From the NCBI GenBank assembly GCA_023248095.1, contig JAHFFF010000064.1, positions 1-9,042 on the forward strand: a stretch of 9,042 nt of DNA. Direction: 5' to 3'. The notes under the pieces were generated by a model. The model saw only the letters and a program-made list of their open reading frames with translations. It made no database searches and had not been told where the DNA came from. The position numbers were made by a program, and so were the translations under genes. This document shows positions 1 through 6,225 of this stretch, piece by piece; the first letter of the stretch is position 1, and every line of letters starts with the position of its first letter. Source of the DNA: Candidatus Omnitrophota bacterium. Its GTDB lineage: Bacteria > Omnitrophota > Gorgyraeia > 1-14-0-20-64-10.

Positions 1-1106
1 TGAACATCCTGATCGCCGTCGGGAGCCGGGTCCAAAAGGATCAGACGGTTTTGGAGCTGGAGAACCAGAAGGCCGTGGCACCCATTCCTTCGCCGGCTGC
101 CGGCACCGTTACCCAGATCTACGTCAAACAGGGAGAGGTTGTCTCCGTCGGCCAGCTCCTGGTCACGGTTGCGGAGGGGGATGCTCCTGCAGCGGTCGCG
201 ACGGAGCAGCCGGCTGCCTCTCCGCAGGGGGAATACCGGTACTCTTCCGCCACCGGGTTTCCTCCGCCAGCCTCTCCCTCCATCCGCAAGATGGCGGAAG
301 AGTTGGGCATCGACCTGACCCACGTGCGTGGCAGCGGCTCAGGCGGTAGGATCACCCTGGAGGATGTCCGAGCGCATATTGGCCATCTGCAGACAGGGGG
401 TGGGGCCAAGGTATCGCCCAAAGTGGATTTCTCCAAGTGGGGATCGGTTACCCGAAAACCCTTCTCCGCGACCCGGCAGGCGATCGCGAGGGCGATGCAA
501 GACTCCTGGTCTACCATCCCGCACGTGACCCAATTCGATGAGGCCGACGTGTCCAGCATCTTGGATCTGCTGAAGAAATTCAGCCCTGTGTATGAGAGAA
601 AGGGAACGCGGCTGACCATGACGGTCTTTGTGATCAAGGCGCTGGTTTCGCTCTTGAAGAGATATCCTATCTTCAACTCCAGCTTGGACGAATCCGCCCA
701 CGAGATCGTCTATAAACAGTATGTCCATCTGGGGATTGCCGTGGATACCGAAGCAGGCCTGATTGTTCCTGTGCTCAAGGATGCGGATAAGAAAGGGATG
801 CTTCTGTTGTCCAAGGAGCTGCAGGAGTTGGCGGAGAAGACCAGAAGCCGCAAGGCCTCAGCGGAGGATTTACAGGGCGGAAGCTTCACCCTTTCCAACC
901 AGGGTGGGATCGGAGGGTTGCACTTCACCCCGATCATTCACAAGCCGGAGGTGGCCATCCTCGGTTTGGGACAGGCCCGGCGCGGGATGATTCCGCTGGC
1001 CCTTTCGTACGACCATCGGGTTATTGATGGGGCGGACGCCGCGCGGTTCATCCGGGATCTTGTGCAGGCCCTGGAGAATTTTCCGGAATCGGAGGTGGAG
1101 CGTTGA
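1..1106 (+). CDS. Dihydrolipoamide acyltransferase (E2) of a 2-oxoacid dehydrogenase complex, 5' end missing
   Basis: E2 core subunit: moves the acyl group from its lipoyl arm to CoA in a cytoplasmic 2-oxoacid dehydrogenase complex. The reading frame is open from base 3, so the true start and roughly the first 20 residues lie upstream; an internal TTG at 51 falls inside the lipoyl domain and is not a start. Numbering the 367 visible residues from base 3: lipoyl domain to about residue 56, with lipoyl lysine K23 in the motif NQKAV; an Ala/Pro-rich linker; a peripheral subunit-binding domain at about 90-126 (ASPSIRKMAEELGID, then GSGSGGRITLEDV); and a catalytic domain from about 150 to the end with the motif SYDHRVIDGA (H338, D342). 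There is only one lipoyl domain. The hairpin just before the catalytic motif seems about 12 residues short. The stop overlaps the E3 start, so the two are co-translated. The substrate (pyruvate, branched-chain or acetoin) cannot be told. Confidence 0.95.
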   Translation, partial: NILIAVGSRVQKDQTVLELENQKAVAPIPSPAAGTVTQIYVKQGEVVSVGQLLVTVAEGDAPAAVATEQPAASPQGEYRYSSATGFPPPASPSIRKMAEELGIDLTHVRGSGSGGRITLEDVRAHIGHLQTGGGAKVSPKVDFSKWGSVTRKPFSATRQAIARAMQDSWSTIPHVTQFDEADVSSILDLLKKFSPVYERKGTRLTMTVFVIKALVSLLKRYPIFNSSLDESAHEIVYKQYVHLGIAVDTEAGLIVPVLKDADKKGMLLLSKELQELAEKTRSRKASAEDLQGGSFTLSNQGGIGGLHFTPIIHKPEVAILGLGQARRGMIPLALSYDHRVIDGADAARFIRDLVQALENFPESEVER

Positions 1107-2527
1107 GCCCCGTGGAACCGATCAGGACGGAGGTGGTGGTCCTCGGGGCCGGGCCAGGAGGCTACGCGGCTGCCTTTTACGCCGCCGACCGAGGGAAAAA
1201 GGTAATCCTCGTGGAACAAGATAAGCGCCTGGGCGGGGTCTGTCTTAACTGCGGCTGCATTCCCTCCAAGGCGTACCTGCACGCGACGGAGCTTCTCCGG
1301 GAGGCTAGAGGGTCGAAGAACCGAGGGATTGTCTTTGCAGAACCCCGCGTGGATCTGGCCCAGATGAGAACCTGGAAGGAATCCATCCTGGAAAAGTTGG
1401 GGCAAGGGATTCGCTCCCTGGCGCAAAAGCGGGGGGTGGAGGTCATGCAGGGAAGAGGCTACTTCGAGGATTCGCAGACCCTGCGGGTCGAGACTGAGGC
1501 GGGCCAAAAATTCCTTCGCTATGAACAGGCGATCATCGCGGTGGGCTCCAAGGCGACGATCCCGGCAGCATTCGACCTGGGCAACCCGCGAGTGATGACC
1601 TCCACAGAGGCCCTGGAGTTGGATGATCTCCCCAAGCAGATGCTGGTCGTTGGCGGAGGGTACATCGGGATGGAGTTGGGCACGGTGTACGCGACCCTGG
1701 GAAGCCGGGTGGTTTTAGTGGAGGCGTTAGGTTCCATCCTTTCCGGTATAGATCCCGATCTGGTGCGCCCGGTTGCGCAATACGCGCAGGCAGCGTTCCA
1801 GGAGGTCCGCCTCAACACCAAGGTTTTGAAGATGGCCACCAGCGGCAAACAGATCAAGGTGTCCCTAGAGATGGGTGGAAAGAAGAAGGATGAGTTGTAC
1901 GATCGTGTTCTGGTTTCCATCGGACGGACACCGAACTGCGGCAATTTAGGATTGGAGAATACAAAGGTTGCGCGGGATGAGAAGGGATTCATCAAGGTGA
2001 ATGAGCAGCAGCAGACCAGCGACCCCGCTCTCTACGCAATCGGCGACGTGACCGGTGGAGCCCTCTTGGCGCACAAGGCCTCGAAGGAGGCCCGGGTTGC
2101 GGTGGAGGTGATCACCGGGGAATCCAGCGCGTTTAAGAACGTCGTGATTCCGGCGGTGGTTTTTACCGATCCGGAGATCGCCTGGTGCGGCCTCACGGAG
2201 TCAGAGGCGAAGGCCAAGAAGATTTCGGTCGAGGTGGCTCGATTCCCCTGGGCCGCTTCGGGACGCGCGCTCACGCTGGATCGACCGGATGGGCTGACCA
2301 AGCTGGTCTTGGAGCCCAAGACGGAACGTGTTCTGGGCGTTGGGATCGTGGGCCACGGCGCGGGGGAACTCATCAGCGAGGGGGTGCTGGCCGTGGAGAT
2401 GAGTGCGACGGCCAGAGACATCGCCGAATCGGTTCATCCGCATCCGACCCTCTCCGAAACATTGATGGAGTGCGCCCATGCCTTCTACGGGACCTCCCCC
2501 CACCTGTTCATGCGGAGGCGTCAGTAG
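1103..2527 (+). CDS. lpdA: Dihydrolipoyl dehydrogenase (E3)
   Basis: FAD- and NAD-dependent flavoprotein that reoxidises the dihydrolipoyl arm of E2, giving NADH. At 474 residues it has the usual family length. Motifs in order: FAD-binding GAGPGG (15-20); redox disulfide C47/C52 in GGVCLNCGCIPSK; NAD-binding GGGYIG (184-189); second FAD motif ALYAIGDVTGG (309-319); and the C-terminal active-site dyad H447/E452 in HPHPTLSE. C50 is an extra cysteine between the redox pair. The TTG start at 1103 is chosen because GGAGG at 1091-1095 sits 7 bases upstream; a GTG at 1112 is in frame but 16 bases away. The start shares TTGA with the E2 stop, which suggests translational coupling. Since the only gene seen upstream is E2, this is probably the dedicated E3 of that complex. 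Confidence 0.97.
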   Translation: MSPVEPIRTEVVVLGAGPGGYAAAFYAADRGKKVILVEQDKRLGGVCLNCGCIPSKAYLHATELLREARGSKNRGIVFAEPRVDLAQMRTWKESILEKLGQGIRSLAQKRGVEVMQGRGYFEDSQTLRVETEAGQKFLRYEQAIIAVGSKATIPAAFDLGNPRVMTSTEALELDDLPKQMLVVGGGYIGMELGTVYATLGSRVVLVEALGSILSGIDPDLVRPVAQYAQAAFQEVRLNTKVLKMATSGKQIKVSLEMGGKKKDELYDRVLVSIGRTPNCGNLGLENTKVARDEKGFIKVNEQQQTSDPALYAIGDVTGGALLAHKASKEARVAVEVITGESSAFKNVVIPAVVFTDPEIAWCGLTESEAKAKKISVEVARFPWAASGRALTLDRPDGLTKLVLEPKTERVLGVGIVGHGAGELISEGVLAVEMSATARDIAESVHPHPTLSETLMECAHAFYGTSPHLFMRRRQ

Positions 2528-2534
2528 GCCTGCC

Positions 2535-3503
2535 ATGCAAGTCTTAGTCACCGGTGGAGCCGGTTTCATCGGATCGCATCTGGTGGAGGCCCTTGTGCGG
2601 CGAGGGAATCGGGTCCGGGTGCTGGACAATCTTTCCGAAGGGAAGCTGAGAAACCTTGCTGCCGTTTCCCGTCGGATCGAGTTTATTCGCGGTGATGTTC
2701 GCGACGAACGCGCAATCCGCAAGGCAGTCAAAGGTGTGAAGCTGGTATTTCATCAGGCTGCTTTGCGTTCGGTCCCCAAGTCGGTTGGAAAACCGTTGGA
2801 GTACCATGAGGTCAATGCCACCGGCACTCTGCTGCTTCTTCGACTTGCCTGTGAGGCGGGCGTCCGGCGGGTCGTTTACGCCTCCTCCAGCTCCGTTTAT
2901 GGAGATCACACGCCCCTGCCTCAATCCGAGGCCTTGCATCCAAAACCTCAATCCCCGTATGCGGCCTCCAAGCTGGCCAGCGAAATCTACGCCGGGATGA
3001 TCACGCGGCTGTACGGGCTGGAAACGGTGGGCCTGCGCTACTTCAATGTCTTTGGTCCTCGACAATCCTTGGAGAATCAATACGCGGTCGTGGTTCCCAG
3101 GTTCATCACCTCACTGCTGCGAGGTGAACCGCCGCCGATCCATGGGGATGGAGGGCAGACGCGGGACTTCACCTACGTGGGGAATGTGGTGCAGGCCAAC
3201 TTGCGGGCAGCATCGGCACCCAAGGGGAAGGTGACCGCTCAAGTGTTCAACATCGCAAACGGCCGGCGGCATTCCGTGCTGGAGCTGGCTCAATCGTTGA
3301 ACAAAATCACGCACATTCCAATCCAGCCGATATTTCTTAAGAAGCGACCAGGGGATGTGCTACACACCTGGGCCGACATCCGCAAGGCAAAACGATTGTT
3401 GGAATATCGGGTCCAGTTTTCCTTCGAGGAAGGGTTGAGGCGCACAGCCGACTGGTTTACCAAACACCCTGAGTTTTTTGGGAAAAAAAGTGGGCCGCCT
3501 TGA
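2535..3503 (+). CDS. NAD-dependent nucleotide-sugar epimerase (extended SDR, UDP-glucose/UDP-GlcNAc 4-epimerase-like)
   Basis: Extended short-chain dehydrogenase/reductase of 322 residues that probably inverts C4 of a UDP-sugar for surface polysaccharide. Seen: Rossmann motif GGAGFIG (7-13) at the very N-terminus; GDVRD (53-57) near the adenine site; Ser run YASSSSVYG (115-123); catalytic Y142 and K146 in YAASK; then RYFNVFGPRQ (168-177) and GDGGQTRDFTYVGNVVQ (204-220). The last two resemble the WbpP/TviC-type branch, which acts on UDP-GlcNAc, but substrate cannot be fixed by eye. The ATG at 2535 is preferred over an in-frame ATG at 2478 because the latter adds 19 non-homologous residues inside the E3 gene. 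Its ribosome site is weak (GGAGG at 2514-2518 is 16 bases away). It follows E3 by only 7 bases, so it probably rides the E2-E3 transcript although its pathway is unrelated. Confidence 0.9.
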   Translation: MQVLVTGGAGFIGSHLVEALVRRGNRVRVLDNLSEGKLRNLAAVSRRIEFIRGDVRDERAIRKAVKGVKLVFHQAALRSVPKSVGKPLEYHEVNATGTLLLLRLACEAGVRRVVYASSSSVYGDHTPLPQSEALHPKPQSPYAASKLASEIYAGMITRLYGLETVGLRYFNVFGPRQSLENQYAVVVPRFITSLLRGEPPPIHGDGGQTRDFTYVGNVVQANLRAASAPKGKVTAQVFNIANGRRHSVLELAQSLNKITHIPIQPIFLKKRPGDVLHTWADIRKAKRLLEYRVQFSFEEGLRRTADWFTKHPEFFGKKSGPP

Positions 3504-3528
3504 CGGTGAGTCATTTTTAATGTATATT
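3500..3528 (+). promoter_or_regulatory. Sigma70-type promoter for the S8 protease gene
   Basis: TTGACG (3500-3505), a 17-base spacer and TATATT (3523-3528) match the -35/-10 consensus at 5 of 6 bases each with ideal spacing, in a locally AT-rich stretch. Transcription would start near 3535, giving a leader of about 57 bases before the protease ATG. The -35 box overlaps the TGA stop of the epimerase (3501-3503). Confidence 0.65.
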
Positions 3529-3591
3529 TAAAGGTATCAGTTAATCTAACCTTCAGTTGAAACCGTTGTAATTCGAGGGGGTATAGTCCAG

Positions 3592-4779
3592 ATGAAGAGA
3601 GTGAATCTATGGGGTCGTTTAGTACTGACCATCTTCTTGGGTTCTATCGCAGGGGTTTGTATTCCCGGGGATGGATCAGCCCTCGCCGAGAAGCCGGAAG
3701 AGGTGGTAGTAGACGTCCTGATCGCTTTCCGAAAAGCTCCCGGGCTGGCGGAAGAGGGGATTGTTCGAGGAGCTGGTGGGCAGATTAAGCGCACCTATCA
3801 TCTGGTCCCGGCCATTGCCGCACAGATTCCGCAGCAAGCGATTGAAGGGTTACGGCACAACCCGAACATCACCACCATTGAACCGGATGGTATTGTGCAG
3901 GCCATCGACACCGAGCTGGACAACGCCTGGGGAGTAAAACGGATTGGTGCTGGGATCGTTCATGATTTAGGTAATCAAGGAGCTGGCATTAAGGTTGCCG
4001 TGATTGATACCGGGATCGACTATAATCACCCCGACCTGAACGCAAATTACGCCGGAGGGTACGACTTCGTCAACGGGGACAGCGACCCGATGGACGACAA
4101 CATGCATGGAACCCACGTGTCCGGTACGATCGCCGCGGAAGACGATGGGGTTGGAGTGGTGGGGGTAGCCCCCAAGGCTCGCCTCTATGCGTTGAAAGTC
4201 CTCAACGCTGTTGGGAGCGGTTACTACAGTGATGTCATCGCTGCGCTTCAGTGGTGCGTGGACAACGGGATCCAGGTTACGAACAACAGCTACGGTAGCA
4301 GTGGAGATCCGGGTGTCACCTTGAAGGCTGCCTTCGACAATTCAGCTGCTGCTGGTATTGTGCACGTGGCCGCAGCCGGAAACTCCGGTAACCGACCCGG
4401 GAAGGGAGACAGCATCATTTATCCGGCTCGATACGACTCGGCGATAGCGGTTACCGCTACCGACGCGAATAATAAGAGGGCCTCCTGGTCCAGTACGGGA
4501 CCAAAGGCTGAACTGGCCGCGCCCGGTGTATCCATATACTCCACGCTCCCGAATGGCGGATATGGCACGTTAAGTGGTACCTCCATGGCTACGCCCCACG
4601 TTACCGGCACGGCTGCCCTCGTGATCTCAGCTGGGATCACCGATACCAACGGTAATGGCAAGATCAACGATGAGGTGCGCAAACGCCTCGACCAGACCGC
4701 AGATGACTTGGGAAGCCCGGGGCGCGATTCCTTCTACGGGTATGGGCTGGTGGACGCAGACGAAGCAGCTGTTTTGTAG
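3592..4779 (+). CDS. Secreted subtilisin-like serine protease (S8 family) with I9-type propeptide
   Basis: Exported endoprotease of 395 residues. Order: signal peptide about 1-32 (basic MKRVNLWGR, hydrophobic core, SALA before EKPEE); inhibitor/chaperone propeptide of the I9 type about 37-105 (VVVDVLIAF through TTIEPDGIVQA); then the S8 catalytic domain. The triad is complete: D139 in AVIDTGIDYNHPDL, H172 in NMHGTHVSGTIAA, S331 in SGTSMATPHVTGTAA, with oxyanion N263 in AAAGNSG. Residues 351-361 (DTNGNGKINDE) look like a calcium-binding loop inserted in the C-terminal part. The protein ends at GYGLVDADEAA, the normal end of the S8 fold, so nothing is missing. GAGGGG at 3575-3580 lies 11 bases before the ATG, and a promoter lies just upstream. 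The in-frame TAG is followed by another open stretch in the same frame (see 4780-5301). Substrate unknown; processing or scavenging outside the cytoplasm is likely. Confidence 0.95.
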   Translation: MKRVNLWGRLVLTIFLGSIAGVCIPGDGSALAEKPEEVVVDVLIAFRKAPGLAEEGIVRGAGGQIKRTYHLVPAIAAQIPQQAIEGLRHNPNITTIEPDGIVQAIDTELDNAWGVKRIGAGIVHDLGNQGAGIKVAVIDTGIDYNHPDLNANYAGGYDFVNGDSDPMDDNMHGTHVSGTIAAEDDGVGVVGVAPKARLYALKVLNAVGSGYYSDVIAALQWCVDNGIQVTNNSYGSSGDPGVTLKAAFDNSAAAGIVHVAAAGNSGNRPGKGDSIIYPARYDSAIAVTATDANNKRASWSSTGPKAELAAPGVSIYSTLPNGGYGTLSGTSMATPHVTGTAALVISAGITDTNGNGKINDEVRKRLDQTADDLGSPGRDSFYGYGLVDADEAAVL

Positions 4780-4866
4780 AACGCAGTCAATCTGAATATC
4801 CCACCTAAGGGTTTTCCCACCTACACATTCGTACTGGCATTCATCCTCTGGGGTCCGTTCCAGGTC
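4780..4866 (+). other. Open in-frame segment coding a signal-peptide-like stretch without a standard start codon
   Basis: This stretch continues the frame of both the protease (its TAG is 4777-4779) and the following CDS (ATG 4867) with no stop between. It would encode NLNIPPKG, then FPTYTFVLAFILWGPFQV, leading into MNVRASA|PAEA: a lysine, a hydrophobic core and an ASA cleavage-type site, exactly what an export signal needs. No ATG, GTG or TTG exists in frame here; the only candidates are CTG at 4792 or 4834, or rarer ATC. No convincing Shine-Dalgarno, promoter or terminator was seen. Confidence 0.55.
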
Positions 4867-5301
4867 ATGAACGTCCGTGCATCGGCCCCAGCCGAGGCGG
4901 TTCCTCGGGATGCAGAGGAGGCCTACGAGTGGGCTGACGCGGTCTTCCTCGGCAAGGTGATCGAGGTCCACAAGGACGATCAGGGCTTCGAATCCCTTGC
5001 CACCGTCCAAATCAGCCAGGTGTGGAAGGGGAAGGCTCTTCCTTCTCAAATTCTGGTGGATGGCAGCGGGGGCCCCACCTACCCGGCCCGGATTTTCAAG
5101 CAGGATCAGAAATACCTCTTCTACGTGGATTACGCCGGGGCAGCCGATTCAGAGCGCTATCTCAACCGCACCGAGGTGGAGGAGTCCTCCTATCCAGGCG
5201 GTTGGCTTCGCGCCGACAATCACCTCCACCGCGTCCTTCCGGTCAAAGAGGCTGAGGAGGACCTCAAATTCCTTCTGCAGGTTCCCAGCCAAACGCAATA
5301 A
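4867..5301 (+). CDS. Small exported-looking protein, possible TIMP/NTR-like fold
   Basis: Not firmly recognised. From the first ATG it has 144 residues. The core ADAVFLGKVIEV (23-34), then VQISQVWKGKALPSQILVDG (47-66), FKQDQKYLFYVDYA (77-90), RYLNRTEVEES (97-107) and a C-terminal helix EAEEDLKFLLQ (128-138) follow the pattern of bacterial secreted proteins with a TIMP/netrin-like beta barrel (exposed strand, VWKG turn, YL-Y strand, late RT segment). Those usually have paired cysteines; this one has none. The ATG at 4867 has a poor ribosome site and would start after an apparent signal-peptide core, so the true product probably begins upstream (around CTG 4792) or is made by readthrough of the protease TAG. 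It is 21 bases before the VOC gene. A role alongside the protease, for instance as an inhibitor, is only a guess. Confidence 0.6.
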   Translation: MNVRASAPAEAVPRDAEEAYEWADAVFLGKVIEVHKDDQGFESLATVQISQVWKGKALPSQILVDGSGGPTYPARIFKQDQKYLFYVDYAGAADSERYLNRTEVEESSYPGGWLRADNHLHRVLPVKEAEEDLKFLLQVPSQTQ

Positions 5302-5322
5302 AAATTTAAGAGGAGACTAGAG

Positions 5323-5799
5323 ATGCCAAACGTGAAGGCAATTCCCGAGGGTTACCATACGCTCACGCCGTATCTGGCTGTTCGAGACGCGGCGCGGGCC
5401 ATTGAGTTCTACAAGAAGGCCTTCAATGCCGTGGAGACGTTCCGGATGAACGCCCCAGGTGGAAAGGTTGGGCACGCGGAGCTCAAGATCGGCGATTCCA
5501 TCGTGATGCTCTCGGATGAGAATCCGCAGGGAGGATGCGCATCCCCCGCTGCGCTCAAGGGCACCACCGTGACCCTCTTCCTCTATGTTGAAAACGTGGA
5601 TGTCACCTTTAGCCAGGCCGTCAAGGCTGGTGCCACGGTGTCGATGCCGGTGACCGATATGTTCTGGGGAGACCGGCACGGGCAGGTGGTGGATCCTTTC
5701 GGCCACCGCTGGTCGGTCGCGACGCACAAGGAGGATCTCAGCCCGGAACAGGTTGCCGAGCGAGCCCGCACGGCCTTCGCCCAGCAATCGAAGTCCTGA
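5323..5799 (+). CDS. VOC-superfamily protein, PhnB/glyoxalase-like
   Basis: Cytoplasmic protein of 158 residues, vicinal oxygen chelate fold. The two beta-alpha-beta-beta-beta modules are visible: HTLTPYLAVRDAARAIEFYKKAF (12-34) with GHAELKIGDSIVMLSDE (50-66), and TTVTLFLYVENVD (81-93) with FWGDRHGQVVDPFGHRWSVATH (114-135). This order and the WGDRxGxVxDPFGHxW signature are typical of the PhnB-like branch, annotated as glyoxalase/bleomycin-resistance-like; the real substrate of most members is unknown. H51 is the likely first metal ligand. The ATG at 5323 has AGGAG at 5311-5315, 7 bases upstream, so it is well initiated. Placed between the small exported protein and the cupin/pirin pair, it probably shares their transcript; all three metal-fold proteins could act on small reactive metabolites, but that is inference. 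Confidence 0.9.
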   Translation: MPNVKAIPEGYHTLTPYLAVRDAARAIEFYKKAFNAVETFRMNAPGGKVGHAELKIGDSIVMLSDENPQGGCASPAALKGTTVTLFLYVENVDVTFSQAVKAGATVSMPVTDMFWGDRHGQVVDPFGHRWSVATHKEDLSPEQVAERARTAFAQQSKS

Positions 5800-5822
5800 G
5801 CAGCAGCAGCGCCGTCACTAAC

Positions 5823-5830
5823 AAAGGAGG
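5823..5830 (+). promoter_or_regulatory. Strong ribosome binding site of the cupin gene
   Basis: AAAGGAGG is a near-perfect anti-16S complement 8 bases before the ATG at 5839. It is the strongest site in the window and suggests that the cupin is made in larger amounts than its neighbours. Confidence 0.8.
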
Positions 5831-5838
5831 ATGCAAGC

Positions 5839-6225
5839 ATGGCAAGAATTGAGTTGAAGGGTTTCAACAAGCCGGATGAGGTGAGGACGTTCTCCAAGGG
5901 GAAGGTGGAGTTGGTCAATCTCGGTGATGCTACCGTCGGCCGCGCCACATTTGAGCCGGGTTGGAGGTGGTCCACCTGTGTGAAGCCGCTGGCCAAGACG
6001 AACAGTTGCGAGGCCCCACACTTCCATTACCAAATCTCCGGAACGATGAGGATCCGTATGGACGACGGGACAGAGGTGGAGTGCAAGGCAGGTGACGTGG
6101 CAATCATACCCCCGGGACACGATGCGTGGGTCGTGGGAAATGAGCCCGTGATCGGGGTCGATTTCCAAGGTATGCGCAATTACGCGAAGGAGGCGACGGG
6201 CCAATCGGCACAAGCACGCGCTTGA
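5839..6225 (+). CDS. Small single-domain cupin protein
   Basis: A 128-residue one-domain cupin, cytoplasmic, no signal peptide. Seen: an N-terminal segment ending GRATFEPGWRWS (34-45), then motif 1 APHFHYQISGTMRIRM (59-74) with candidate metal ligands H61 and H63, and motif 2 GDVAIIPPGHDAWVVGNEP (85-103) with H94. The usual Glu of motif 1 is not evident (YQISG). The family, with its characteristic FEPGWRWS and IPPGHDAWV segments, is widespread in environmental bacteria and has no established reaction. C47 and C57 flank the region before motif 1. Its TGA overlaps the TTG start of the pirin gene, so the two should be co-translated. A metal-dependent dioxygenase, isomerase or ligand-sensing role is possible; none is shown. 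Confidence 0.88.
   Translation: MARIELKGFNKPDEVRTFSKGKVELVNLGDATVGRATFEPGWRWSTCVKPLAKTNSCEAPHFHYQISGTMRIRMDDGTEVECKAGDVAIIPPGHDAWVVGNEPVIGVDFQGMRNYAKEATGQSAQARA

Noticed and set aside
119..676. Minus-strand open frame opposite E2
   Set aside because: Shadow of the E2 coding frame in GC-rich DNA; no motif and no ribosome site.
2478..2534. In-frame ATG at 2478 extending the epimerase by 19 residues
   Set aside because: The extra residues (MPSTGPPPTCSCGG...) are an out-of-frame reading of the E3 C-terminus, and the Rossmann motif normally begins right at the N-terminus, as from ATG 2535.
3474..3490. TTTTTT-GGG-AAAAAA inverted repeat at the end of the epimerase
   Set aside because: It is coding (EFFGKK), pairs only A-T bases and has no following T run, so it is not a terminator.
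4774..4800. TTGTAG and AATATC as a promoter for the small exported protein
   Set aside because: Poor matches with a 15-base spacer; not better than chance.
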